DNA of 64,000 nt from JARRNE01 sp963824085 (GCA_963824085.1 CAWGNT010000007.1:62001-126000); one strand, 5' to 3'; shown: positions 9,024 through 17,479, counted from the first letter of the stretch. Numbers and translations: made by a program. The notes: generated by a model not told the origin, from the sequence alone.

Positions 9024-12000
9024 ATGAGCCAGATAGAAATTCACAAAGCGTCCCAGCTCCTGGCGGCGTCCCTGTCGTTTGCGTTAGTCATCAGCGCGCC
9101 AGCCGATGCGCAGCCAGACTTCCGGGCACAGGGCCAAGCGGGCATGCCCAATCTGGGTCAGCAGGATCTGCCCAATCTTGGCCAGCAGATTACGCCGCTC
9201 GCGCCACCCGGCTCCCGGTTCCTGCCGCTGAACCCCGATCTGCCCGACAATCCCGCCTGGCTGGCCGGGCAGGCGGTCACCGCGGTGGTGAGTCCGGACA
9301 AGAAGACCCTGCTGGTCCTGACGAGCGGATACAACCGCGTCTATGACACTGACACTCAGGCTCCGAATCCCCAGGACTCGAATGAGTACGTGTTCATCTA
9401 CGACATTGCGACGCCGACGCCGATCAAGAAGCAGGTCGTGCAGATCGCCAATACCTACAACGGGATTGTCTTCGATCCATCCGGCTGGGCCTTTTACTTG
9501 GCGGGCGGCTCGGACGACAAGGTCCACATCATTACGCGCAGCGCCAGCGGCACCTGGGGCGAGCAGGACGGAAATTTCCTTGCCTTGGGCCATACCTTGG
9601 GGCTTGGTCTGAACATCGATCCGAACGGTGCGACGCAGGTCAACCAGATGGTTGGCGTCAAGCCCTGCGCCGCCGGCGTCGCGATTTCGAGCGATGGGCA
9701 GACGCTGGTGGTGGCCAATTATTACAACGACTCGATCACGGTGTTCACCGGCGGCTACGGCAACTGGTCGACCGGGACGGAGCTCGACCTGCGCCCCGGC
9801 AAGAGCAACCCCGCGCAGACGGGCATCCCGGGTGGCGAATATCCGTTCTGGGTCGCTGTGAAGGGGACTGGGCCGAGCACGACCGCCTATGTCTCGAGCC
9901 TTCGCGACCGTGAGATCGTCGTGGTGGATCTGGGCGGGGCGCCGGTGGTCAGCGACCGGATTCCCGTGAAAGGTCAGCCGAACAAGATGACGCTGAACGC
10001 GGCCCAATCGCGCCTCTATGTGGTCGAAGACCAGTCGGATACGATCGACGTCATCGACACCGCCAGCAACCAGATACTCGAAACCATCCCGCTGATTCCG
10101 GAGTCACTGCGGCCGCCAGCGCCAGTGGACGAGACGGAGACGGATCCCAACAGCCTGACCCTCTATACGGGGGCAAACCCAAACAGCGCTGCACTCTCGC
10201 CGGACGAGACGCAACTCTACGTGACGAATGGCAATCTAAACTTCGTCGCGGTGGTGGACCTGGGCGGAATCGGGGGCGAAGCCGATGGCGTTAGCGAGGT
10301 CGTGGGGCTCATTCCGACCGGCTGGTATCCAAACTCGGTGAGCTTCGGCGCCAAAGGCACCTCGCCCGATGGCCAGTCACCGATGGTCTATGTGGTCAAT
10401 GGCAAGTCGCCGACGGGGCCGAATCCCGGTTGGTGCTACGGCTCCGGCCCGCCGACCCATAGCAGTTGCTGGGAGTCGAATCAGTACAATCCACAGTTGA
10501 TCAAGGCCGGTCTCCAGAGCTTCCCGCTTCCCGACCTGGAACAGCTCGGGACGCTGACGGCACAGGTCGCGACCAACAACCGCTTCTCCATTACCCTGAG
10601 CGAAGAGGCCACCGCGGTCATGGATGCGGTGCGTCAGGGGGTCAGGCATGTGATCTACATCATCAAGGAGAACCGCACCTACGACCAGATTCTGGGCGAT
10701 CTGGAGGTCGGCAATGGCGATCCTTACCTGACCGAGTTCGGCGAGGTGCTCACGCCCAATCAACATAACCTCGCGCGCACCTTCGTCACCCTCGACAACT
10801 TCTACGCCAGCTCCGAAACCAGCTACGACGGTTGGCCCTGGACGACCTCGGCACGCGCTCCGGATGTGATCGAACGCCAATTCCCAGTGGTCTACGCGGG
10901 GCGCGGGCTCAGTTTGGAGAGCGAGGGCTTGAATCGCAATGTGAACGTCGCCCTTCCAACTGTCGCCCCAGGCCAGCCCGCCCAGCTCATCACACGCCAG
11001 AAAGCCAATCCACTGACGCCCGATGACCCGGATCTGCTCGCAGGCCAGACCGACGTTGCGGCGCCGGACGGACCGGACAACGAAGTGAATACCGGCTATT
11101 TGTGGGACGCGGCCTTGCGGGCGGGGCTCAGCGTTCGCAACTACGGCTTTTTCGTTGATGTCACCCGCTATGCCTTCCCCCAGGACTCCGCCAACAGCAT
11201 TCCGCTGCTGAAAAACCCGGCCGCGACCCACACCACCGTGGCCTACCCCACGAATGTCTCGCTCATCCCGCACACCGATCCGTATTTTCGCGGTTTCGAC
11301 AACGCCTATCCGGATTTTTACCGCTATAAGGACTGGGAGCGTGAGTTCGATACGAAATACGCCAGAGGCGGTCTGCCGGCCTTGAGCCTGGTTCGCTTCA
11401 TGCACGATCACACCGGAAACTTCGACACCGCGATCGACCGCGTGAATACGCCGGAGCTGCAGCAAGCCGATAACGATTACGCCGTCGGCCTGCTGGTCGA
11501 GAAGATCGCCAACAGCCGCTACGCGAACGACACACTGATCTTCATCATCGAAGACGACGCACAGGATGGCGGCGATCACGTCGATTCGCACCGCACGACG
11601 GCGTTCGTGGCGGGTGCCTACGTGAAGCAGGGCGCGGTGATCTCCTCGCAATACAACACCGTCGATTTCCTGCGCACGATCGAAGAGGTGCTCGGCCTCC
11701 AGCCGATGAACCTTAACGACGCGCTCGCGATCCCCATGGCCGACATCTTCAATACCTCACCGAGCCCCTGGAGCTTCAAGGCGACGCCCTCGGCCTGTCT
11801 CTACAAGACGGATCTGCCGTTGCCTCGCCAGCAGGCCGGCCTGCGCGTACCCAAGTCAACCCATGACGCGAAGTATTGGGCGCGGGTCACGCAGGGAATG
11901 GATTTCTCGGTCGAGGATCGCTTCGATTTCGCCCACTACAACCGGATTCTCTGGACCGGGCTGATGGGCGACCGGCCTTATCCCGCAGCGCCGACCGGCA

Positions 12001-12134
12001 TGGATCTGCGGGAGAACCGCGAGGAGCTCCTCGCGCGCTACCTGCGATCTCTGAATCGAGCACGATGCAGGCACCTGGAACCGGCACGAACTGAGCTCCG
12101 GAGCCGGCACTGGCCAAAGCGGCGGTCGCGATGA
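9024..12134 (+). CDS. Secreted YncE-like beta-propeller / phosphoesterase fusion
   Basis: About 1036 residues. A signal peptide covers roughly residues 1-29, with cleavage after the ADA of SAPADA. A beta-propeller of YncE type follows (about 60-480, repeated VDLGG, YVVEDQSDTIDVIDT and ALSPDETQLYVTNG motifs). The C-terminal half (about 540-950) belongs to the alkaline-phosphatase/phosphoesterase superfamily, with IYIIKENRTYDQILGD, a conserved SSETSYDGWPWTTSA, and the metal-binding IIEDDAQDGGDHVDSHRT. Exported proteins of this kind are annotated as bifunctional YncE/alkaline phosphatase family proteins; their substrates are mostly unknown. The start at 9024 is preferred over 8955 or 9009 because it begins the signal peptide and has GGAG nine bases upstream. 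The extreme C-terminus is Arg-rich and may reflect a late frameshift. Confidence 0.85.
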   Translation: MSQIEIHKASQLLAASLSFALVISAPADAQPDFRAQGQAGMPNLGQQDLPNLGQQITPLAPPGSRFLPLNPDLPDNPAWLAGQAVTAVVSPDKKTLLVLTSGYNRVYDTDTQAPNPQDSNEYVFIYDIATPTPIKKQVVQIANTYNGIVFDPSGWAFYLAGGSDDKVHIITRSASGTWGEQDGNFLALGHTLGLGLNIDPNGATQVNQMVGVKPCAAGVAISSDGQTLVVANYYNDSITVFTGGYGNWSTGTELDLRPGKSNPAQTGIPGGEYPFWVAVKGTGPSTTAYVSSLRDREIVVVDLGGAPVVSDRIPVKGQPNKMTLNAAQSRLYVVEDQSDTIDVIDTASNQILETIPLIPESLRPPAPVDETETDPNSLTLYTGANPNSAALSPDETQLYVTNGNLNFVAVVDLGGIGGEADGVSEVVGLIPTGWYPNSVSFGAKGTSPDGQSPMVYVVNGKSPTGPNPGWCYGSGPPTHSSCWESNQYNPQLIKAGLQSFPLPDLEQLGTLTAQVATNNRFSITLSEEATAVMDAVRQGVRHVIYIIKENRTYDQILGDLEVGNGDPYLTEFGEVLTPNQHNLARTFVTLDNFYASSETSYDGWPWTTSARAPDVIERQFPVVYAGRGLSLESEGLNRNVNVALPTVAPGQPAQLITRQKANPLTPDDPDLLAGQTDVAAPDGPDNEVNTGYLWDAALRAGLSVRNYGFFVDVTRYAFPQDSANSIPLLKNPAATHTTVAYPTNVSLIPHTDPYFRGFDNAYPDFYRYKDWEREFDTKYARGGLPALSLVRFMHDHTGNFDTAIDRVNTPELQQADNDYAVGLLVEKIANSRYANDTLIFIIEDDAQDGGDHVDSHRTTAFVAGAYVKQGAVISSQYNTVDFLRTIEEVLGLQPMNLNDALAIPMADIFNTSPSPWSFKATPSACLYKTDLPLPRQQAGLRVPKSTHDAKYWARVTQGMDFSVEDRFDFAHYNRILWTGLMGDRPYPAAPTGMDLRENREELLARYLRSLNRARCRHLEPARTELRSRHWPKRRSR

Positions 12135-12214
12135 AGCGTCCGCCGAAGGCGAAGACCCCATCCGATCAGCGGCCAACGTCGGCGGAACCTGGCATCGGTC
12201 CACGCCGCCCTGCC

Positions 12215-12328
12215 TCAGAACAGGGTGTAGATGAAGGGCGCCACGGCCGAACCCTGCGCCAAGACAATCAAGACGCCGAGCAGCAGCATGACGATGATGA
12301 TCGGCGCGAGCCAGAATTTCTTGGGGGG
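12215..12328 (-). pseudogene. DUF5989 small membrane protein, 5'-truncated
   Basis: The minus strand encodes KKFWLAPIIIVMLLLGVLI followed by VLAQGSAVAPFIYTLF, the near-invariant core and C-terminus of DUF5989 proteins. These are about 50 residues long and usually sit beside SxtJ-like and carbamoyltransferase genes. The usual N-terminal dozen residues are replaced by sequence of the IS-end/REP block at 12325-12360. The usual partner genes are absent. A severed remnant. Confidence 0.75.
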
Positions 12329-12337
12329 ATACCTCAC
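12325..12337 (+). mobile_element. Solo IS4-element end remnant
   Basis: GGGGATACCTCA at 12325-12336 is identical to the right terminal inverted repeat of the IS4-type element ending at 15362. It is followed after one base by GGACAGACC, the complement of that element's 9-bp target duplication. No transposase lies next to it. It looks like the scar of an insertion in the same target, later deleted. Confidence 0.6.
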
Positions 12338-12360
12338 GGACAGACCACGATTTCGTGCTA
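12338..12360 (+). repeat. RAYT-type REP sequence, copy 1
   Basis: Positions 12339-12360 are identical over 22 bases to 13211-13232 (core GACAGACCACGATTTC). Such sequences flank REP-associated tyrosine transposase genes and are their probable substrate. The transposase gene itself is at 13271. Confidence 0.75.
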
Positions 12361-12465
12361 TCCCTCTGCGCCCGCCGCGTCTCCGTGCAAACGCCGGAAC
12401 CAAGTTGGCAGATCAGACCCTCGCTGCCACACTAGTTGGGAAGCACCGACGGGGTATTCCGAGCC

Positions 12466-12828
12466 ATGAGCGCCACACCAACGTCACTTGCGTTTGAACG
12501 CGAAGCGCCACCGCTGCATCAAGACGCGCACGGAGTGATCCGCGTCGGCCAGACCCGAGCAACGCTGGAAAGCGTCATCTCCCTGTTCGAGCAAGGTGCG
12601 AGTGCCGAGGAGATTGCGCGGCGTTACGACGTATTGGACCTGCACGACATTTACGCGACCCTGAGCTACTTCCTGGGTCATCGGGGCGAGACGCGAGAGT
12701 ACCTGGACCGCGCCCATCAAGCCTCGCTCGCCGCACGGCGCGACGCAGAACGTCGATCGCCCGCGGCGCAGATACGCGAGCGTCTGACCCGACAGCGGAA
12801 CCGCGCCGATGCTCAGTCTGCTGGTTGA
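12466..12828 (+). CDS. DUF433 antitoxin-type protein
   Basis: A 120-residue DUF433-type protein. The family signature is the helix-turn-helix-like segment VISLFEQGASAEEIARRYD, followed by LDLHDIYATLSYFLGH. DUF433 proteins are commonly encoded directly upstream of DUF5615 PIN-like toxins and act as their antitoxins. Here the toxin frame overlaps this gene by 20 bases (ATG at 12809), the usual arrangement, but it is interrupted. The ATG at 12466 is chosen as the first plausible start; the ribosome binding site is weak. Likely soluble and intact. Confidence 0.75.
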   Translation: MSATPTSLAFEREAPPLHQDAHGVIRVGQTRATLESVISLFEQGASAEEIARRYDVLDLHDIYATLSYFLGHRGETREYLDRAHQASLAARRDAERRSPAAQIRERLTRQRNRADAQSAG

Positions 12829-13159
12829 CGAGGATCTCGATGGGAATATCGTGCGCGGCGTCCAGCGGCGCGTACGCGGCGTAGACGTCGTGCGAGTCCA
12901 GGACGTCGATCTTACGGGAGCCGATGATCCGACCGTTCTGGCTTAGGCAGCCGACCACGGCCGCGTGTTGATCACCCATGACGTGGAGACGGTTACGCGA
13001 TTTGCCTTCGAACGCGTCGATCCTGGTCTGCTAATGCCCGGCGTCATCGAGGTCACTGCGTCGGCGCCGATCGGCAAAGCGGTGGAGGACCTGGCATTGC
13101 TACTCGAATGCCTTGTGGACGGCGAATTGAAAGACCGGGTCCTCTACATCCCCTTGTAG
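12809..13159 (+). pseudogene. DUF5615 PIN-like toxin with amber mutation
   Basis: The frame reads MLSLLVDEDLDGNIVRG, then ADDPTVLA, a TAG stop at 12944-12946, then AADHGRVLITHDVETV and onward to 13159. It matches a full-length DUF5615 domain of about 117 codons. The stop replaces a position usually occupied by tryptophan (VLAWA), so a single TGG-to-TAG change explains it. Acidic residues expected in PIN-like nucleases (VDED near the start, THD after the stop) are on both sides. The toxin is probably inactive while the antitoxin gene remains. Confidence 0.8.
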
Positions 13160-13210
13160 AAACGCGTCCGGGGCCAGTTCTCGAATTGGGAAACCGGGTG
13201 GGAAGCCGGT

Positions 13211-13232
13211 GACAGACCACGATTTCGTGCTA
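13211..13232 (+). repeat. RAYT-type REP, copy 2 (left flank of transposase)
   Basis: A 22-base exact match to 12339-12360. Together with the inverted copy at 13990-14011 it brackets the RAYT gene, the standard organisation of a REP-associated tyrosine transposase unit. Confidence 0.8.
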
Positions 13233-13270
13233 AAGCGCGGGCACCGATTCCGTGCAGACAACATCGCGGC

Positions 13271-13990
13271 ATGCCCCGACACGCTCGCATTGTCGCCGCC
13301 GGCTACCCCATGCACGCTATTGTGCGCGGCATTGATCGGGCGGCGATCTTCTTCGCCGAGGCCGATTACCGGGCATTCCTCGCGGCGCTGGCAGAGCTCG
13401 CAGCAAGCGCGTCGGTTCGCGTTCACGCTTATGCCCTGATGACCAACCATGTCCATCTGCTGTTGACGCCTGCGACCACCCGAGGACCAGCGATGTTCAT
13501 GAAGGGCCTCGGTCAACGCTATGTCCAGTACGTGAACCGTGCCTACACCCGAACCGGGACGCTCTTCGAAGGGCGCTTCCGTTCGTCCGTAATCGAGGCC
13601 GACAGCTACCTGCTCGCCTGCCAGCGCTACATCGAACTCAATCCGGTCCGGGCGCACATGGCGCCAACGCCGGAGGCTTATCCGTGGTCGAGCTATCGCT
13701 GCAACGCGCTGGGCACCACCGATCCCGTCATCGCTCCTCACCCCCTCTATTTGGACCTTGCCGAGGGCGACGAGGCGCGACGTTCCCGCTACCGGAACCT
13801 GTTCGCCGAGGAGATCCGGGAGGGCGAGCTTGCAGCGCTGCGGGACGCAACCAACGGCGGCTTTGCCCTGGGCAGTGATCGCTTCCAACGGCAGATCGCG
13901 GCGATGGTCGGCCGGCGCACTTGGCCCGGCAAATCCGGCCGGCCGAAGAAAGAGGCGCCCGACGGGAATCAGTTAAATCTGCCGATGTAG
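13271..13990 (+). CDS. REP-associated tyrosine transposase (RAYT, Y1 HUH family)
   Basis: A 239-residue single-strand transposase related to IS200/IS605 TnpA. The HUH motif is H60-V-H62 in MTNHVHLLL. The conserved Glu-Gly-Arg stretch TLFEGRFRS lies at 98-106. The candidate nucleophilic tyrosine is Y120 in CQRYIELNPVR. Such domesticated enzymes process REP palindromes and do not usually move themselves. Inverted REP copies lie immediately on both sides (13211-13232 and 13990-14011). The open frame and catalytic residues are intact, so the enzyme may still act on the genome's REPs. Confidence 0.9.
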   Translation: MPRHARIVAAGYPMHAIVRGIDRAAIFFAEADYRAFLAALAELAASASVRVHAYALMTNHVHLLLTPATTRGPAMFMKGLGQRYVQYVNRAYTRTGTLFEGRFRSSVIEADSYLLACQRYIELNPVRAHMAPTPEAYPWSSYRCNALGTTDPVIAPHPLYLDLAEGDEARRSRYRNLFAEEIREGELAALRDATNGGFALGSDRFQRQIAAMVGRRTWPGKSGRPKKEAPDGNQLNLPM

Positions 13991-14011
13991 ACAGAAAACC
14001 GTGGTCTGTCC
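13990..14011 (-). repeat. RAYT-type REP, copy 3, interrupted by IS
   Basis: Read on the minus strand this is GGACAGACCACGGTTTTC followed by TGTC, the inverted partner of copy 2. The REP continues on the far side of the inserted IS at 15372 (CCCGGTTTCCC), so the insertion split it. Confidence 0.75.
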
Positions 14012-15362
14012 CTGAGGTATCCCCAAAATATCTTTTTATATAATAGTCTGTTGCGGCGCGTTTTTGACGAGGCATTGAGAATGCATTGGGTATATGGTCC
14101 ACTGGGGGCGACGAAACCTTCAGAGGACCCCCCCATGCATGCGCTGACGATTCTACACCGCTGCCTCGGCCCGCTGCTCAGTGGCATACACGCTCGGCGC
14201 CTGGCGACGCTGCTGGAGGCGGTGGCGGCGACGGTGTGTGGTCGGAGACTGACGCTTACCGACATCGGTCGGCGCTTCGGCGGCGGCGCGAGCCTGCGCA
14301 ACAAGATCAAGCGCGCGGATCGGTTACTGGGCAACCGTCACCTACAGGGTCAGGCACGAACGATTTACGCCGCGCTGGCCCGCAAGCTTCTTTGCGGCGT
14401 CGCCGCGCCGCTGATCGCGATCGACTGGTCGGACCTCAAGCTCAGTCGTTGCCTCTGCTGCGCGCCTCGCTGCCGGTGGGCGGTCGCAGCCTGACCCTGT
14501 ACGAGGAGGTTCGCCCGCAAGGCAGGCTCGGCAATCAGCAGGTGCAGCACCGGTTTCTGCAGCGCCTTGCGCAGCAGCTGCTGCCGGCATCGGCCGACCC
14601 GGTCATCGTCGCCGATTCCGGCTTCAAGGTGCCATTCTTCCGTGAGGTCGAGCGGCTGGGCTGGCGCTGGGTTGGTCGGGTGCGCGGACGCGATTACCTC
14701 AAGCTCAAGCGCTGGAGGAGCTGCCAGCGCCTGTTCGAGGAGGCGACCACGACACCGACCTGCCTGGGGGTGGGGGAGTGGGTGCGCAGCAACCCGCTGC
14801 GGGCAACCTTCGTGTTGGTGCGCCTGCCCAAGCAGGGGCGCCAGGCCACGACCGCCGCCGGCAAGCGGGCGCGCTCGAAGAAGAGCAAGCAGGCCGCGCG
14901 CAGTGCCCGCGAGCCTTGGCTGCTGGTGGCCTCGACGCGCTTTGCCGACTGGCCGGCGAAGCGGCTGGTGCGGGTATATCGCCAGAGGATGCAGATTGAG
15001 CTCCGCTTCAGGGACATGAAGAGCGAGCACTTCGGCGAGGGGCTTGAGCGCAGTGCCTCCAGCGGCGCGGCTCGATTCAGCGTGCTGGTGCTGATCGCCT
15101 CCCTGGTCGCGGTCCTGCTCTGGCTGATCGGCACCGCCGCGGAGCGCCTCAGGCTGCACGAGCGGCTGCGTCCGGGCAGCCGTAAACGCCGTGCGTACTC
15201 GCGCCTGTTCCTGGCTCGGCTGCTGCTGACGCTGGAACACTGCCAGAGGGCCGCCGCGGACCTCGTCGAGGCGATCGGGCCACTAGACCAATGGGTAGCA
15301 AGTGATCACGGTGCCCTGCTCGCCGAGTGACTTCGGCTGCCGGATTTGTGGGGATACCTCAG
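14012..15362 (+). mobile_element. IS4-type insertion sequence
   Basis: A 1351-bp element bounded by matching 14-base terminal inverted repeats, CTGAGGTATCCCCA at 14012-14025 and its complement at 15349-15362. An exact 9-bp direct repeat GGTCTGTCC (14003-14011 and 15363-15371) flanks it and is the target duplication. The target is the REP on the right side of the RAYT gene. The transposase inside is frameshifted. Confidence 0.88.
14135..15330 (+). pseudogene. IS4-family transposase, frameshifted
   Basis: The N-terminal part starts MHALTILHRCLGPLLSG and reaches IDWSDLKLS, which includes the first catalytic aspartate. A single missing base near 14440 then shifts the frame to LPLLRASLPVGGRSLTLYEE. 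That frame runs through VIVADSGFK (second Asp) and YRQRMQIELRFRDMKSE (YREK-like, catalytic Glu) to the stop at 15330. DDE residues are all present but split between two frames. IS4-family elements are not known for obligatory frameshifting, so I read this as a disabling mutation. Confidence 0.82.
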
Positions 15363-15383
15363 GGTCTGTCCCCGGTTTCCCTA

Positions 15384-16388
15384 CTGGCGATCCTGCAGGC
15401 CCGCAATCGTGAGTTCTATCGCGACCGCGCCGGTCTCGGCTGGAATATCGCCATGCCCATGCTGATGGTGCTGGGCTTCGCCTTCATCTTCGGTAACGAG
15501 TCGGACGTCCTGTTCAAGGTGGGTGTGCTTGCCCAAGACGGCAACTTACCGGCGGCTCACTCGCCGTTCCTCGCTGTGCGACACGTTCGATTCATTCCGC
15601 TTGTGGATCTCCAGTCAGCCGTTGCCAAGGTCGAACGTCACCAGCTGGATCTCTTGCTCGACCTGCGCGGAGCCCCTCGCTACTGGATCAACCTTCACTC
15701 CGCCAAGGGCTATCTGGCGGAGCAGCTGCTCAAGGGGGCCTACGAAGGCATCGCCCCCCTGCCCGTGCGGCAGACCGTCAGCGGGCGGGCACTCCGCTAC
15801 GTCGACTGGGTGCTGCCCGGCGTGCTCGCCACCAACCTCATGTTCAGCAGCCTGTGGGGCGTGGGCTGGGTAATCGTGCGCTACCGCAAGAACGGAGTGC
15901 TGCGACGGCTGCGAGCCACTCCGCTCAGCGCCTTCGAGTTTCTGACTGCACAGGTCCTCTCGCGCCTTGCGGTGGTGCTCGCCGCATCGGTGCTCGTGTA
16001 TGCGGGCGCAGACCTGTTCCTCGACTTCGTCATGCGCGGCTCCTACCTCGCACTCTTTCTGGTCTTTATCGCCGGCGCGCTCTGCCTCGTCAGCCTCGGT
16101 CTGATCATCGCGGCGCGCCTGCGCTCCGAGGAGCTGGCCGACGGCATCCTCAATCTGATCGCCTGGCCGATGACCCTCCTTTCCGGCGTCTGGTTCTCCA
16201 TGGAGGGAACGAGCCCTGCCGCACAGATGGCGTCCCGCTTCCTCCCGCTCACCCACATGGTGGAGGCCGCGCGCCGGGTCATGATCGACGGGGCCGGCGT
16301 CGTCCAAGTTCTCCCCGAGATTGCCCTGCTCGCTGCCATGGGCGTCGGTCTGCTCTTGATCGCCGCACGGCTCTTTCGCTGGGAGTGA
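15384..16388 (+). CDS. ABC-2 permease, headless duplicate
   Basis: A second copy of the 3167-4186 permease lacking the first five codons and any native start. The frame is open upstream through the IS end to a GTG at 15327 that overlaps the transposase stop, so a chimeric protein could be made, but no ribosome binding site supports this. Alternative internal ATGs (about 15452 onward) would delete the first membrane segment. Encoded differences from copy 1 include Val to Leu and Val to Ile changes. No ATPase gene lies nearby. Possibly non-functional, possibly able to borrow the ATPase at 2282. Confidence 0.75.
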   Translation: MAILQARNREFYRDRAGLGWNIAMPMLMVLGFAFIFGNESDVLFKVGVLAQDGNLPAAHSPFLAVRHVRFIPLVDLQSAVAKVERHQLDLLLDLRGAPRYWINLHSAKGYLAEQLLKGAYEGIAPLPVRQTVSGRALRYVDWVLPGVLATNLMFSSLWGVGWVIVRYRKNGVLRRLRATPLSAFEFLTAQVLSRLAVVLAASVLVYAGADLFLDFVMRGSYLALFLVFIAGALCLVSLGLIIAARLRSEELADGILNLIAWPMTLLSGVWFSMEGTSPAAQMASRFLPLTHMVEAARRVMIDGAGVVQVLPEIALLAAMGVGLLLIAARLFRWE

Positions 16389-16400
16389 CGGTCTCCGTGC
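15384..16400 (+). repeat. Long direct repeat, copy 2
   Basis: Counterpart of 3182-4198. Its left edge directly adjoins the split REP (15372-15383) beside the IS. Confidence 0.92.
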
Positions 16401-16483
16401 CGCCGGCGGTCGTCGCGGCTTTCCCGCCGCTGCAAATGGGCAGCTCAGCGCCCTTGAAGCCGACCTCAGAGGCCGAGCAGGCG

Positions 16484-17013
16484 CTATCGCCAAAATCTGG
16501 TCATCCGACCGAGTCGCTCTGGTGGCAGTTTCAAACTGGAGAACCGACAGTCCAAACCTTCGGAATCAAGGTGTGCTCGTAATCGCATATAGCCAGTAAC
16601 CATCGGCCAAGGAACAATTGCATCGATCTGCACATCAGACGCCAAAAGACGAGAGACAGGGCAGCGGGGTTTGATGCGCAACCACAGCGTCAACCACTGA
16701 GCGCAGCTTCCAGTGCCATGTCGACGGCGTGATCGATGTACCAAGCTCCGGATAGTGGAATTCGTTGTCTAACTTCAGCGCCTGAACAAAGCGGTGACGC
16801 CTTTGGCTCCAAGGTTTCCCTGCATCGGTAGAGGCATGGCGAACTTGAGAGAACACATTGCTACGGATAGACGCACAGTGCGGTCTAGCTTTGGCGTATC
16901 CAACCGAGGATCATACGGGGCGTATAGTCCCTCGAATCGCGAGATCGGAGCGTTCGCAGGCATCGCTGCCGTACTGCCCTGATACAGCTTCGAGCCCTGC
17001 CGATCGCACAGCC
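16484..17013 (-). pseudogene. Decayed unidentified gene
   Basis: Protein-like stretches appear in succession on the minus strand but in different frames: SKLYQGSTAAMPANAPISRF and LKFAMPLPMQGNLGAKG (17013-16790), then GAWYIDHAVDMALEAALSG (about 16740), then PVSRLLASDVQIDAIVPWP (about 16650). Two or more frameshifts would be needed to join them. I do not recognise the family. It lies just upstream of, and divergent from, a small membrane protein gene. Confidence 0.4.
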
Positions 17014-17029
17014 AATGGAGTGTCGCAAC

Positions 17030-17479
17030 ATGACCAATCCCTTGCCGACATCCGACGCCATTAACGACAAGCACCTAACTCTTGTCCAAGGTGTGATCAA
17101 CCGCCTCGCCGGTAACTCGTTTGCGCTCAAAGGCTGGTCTGTGACCCTGGTTTCCGCCCTCCTGGCCCTAGCCGCGCGGGATGCGGATACGCGGCTGGTC
17201 GCGGTGGCTCTGCTGCCTGCGCTTACCTTCTGGGGGCTGGACGGCTATTTCTTGGCACAGGAGCGCTTATTTCGCGGGCTCTACGACAAGCTCATCGATC
17301 CGGGACGGCAAATACCGGCCTTCTCGATGCGAACTGAGAAATTCACAGCTGCCCTTTGGTCCAACGCGACCTTCAGTCTGACCCTTGTCCCTTTTCATGG
17401 CACCGTCGTGGCCGCGATCCTGGGTGTGCTGGCTTACGTGGGGACGGGCCAGGTGCCGCCCTCAACAGCCGGGCCCTGA
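17030..17479 (+). CDS. Conserved small membrane protein of unknown function
   Basis: 149 residues with two hydrophobic pairs: SVTLVSALLALAA followed by LVAVALLPALTFWGLDGYFLA near the N-terminus, and FHGTVVAAILGVLAYVG near the C-terminus. The opening INRLAGNSFALKGWSVTL is typical of a small conserved hypothetical family that I cannot name further. The ATG at 17030 is chosen over 17015 because GGAG sits nine bases upstream. The decayed locus upstream may once have been its partner. Confidence 0.6.
   Translation: MTNPLPTSDAINDKHLTLVQGVINRLAGNSFALKGWSVTLVSALLALAARDADTRLVAVALLPALTFWGLDGYFLAQERLFRGLYDKLIDPGRQIPAFSMRTEKFTAALWSNATFSLTLVPFHGTVVAAILGVLAYVGTGQVPPSTAGP

Noticed and set aside
10377..11651. 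424-codon minus-strand open frame inside the propeller-phosphoesterase
   Set aside because: No domain and no ribosome binding site, fully within a gene with strong homology on the other strand.
14430..14470. Programmed frameshift in the IS4-type transposase
   Set aside because: No slippery heptamer or downstream structure was recognised, and IS4 elements normally have one frame. A one-base deletion is simpler.
15384..16400. Assembly artefact as sole explanation for the duplicated permease
   Set aside because: About eight substitutions between the copies, together with a biologically meaningful junction at a REP, argue for a real duplication, though long reads are needed.
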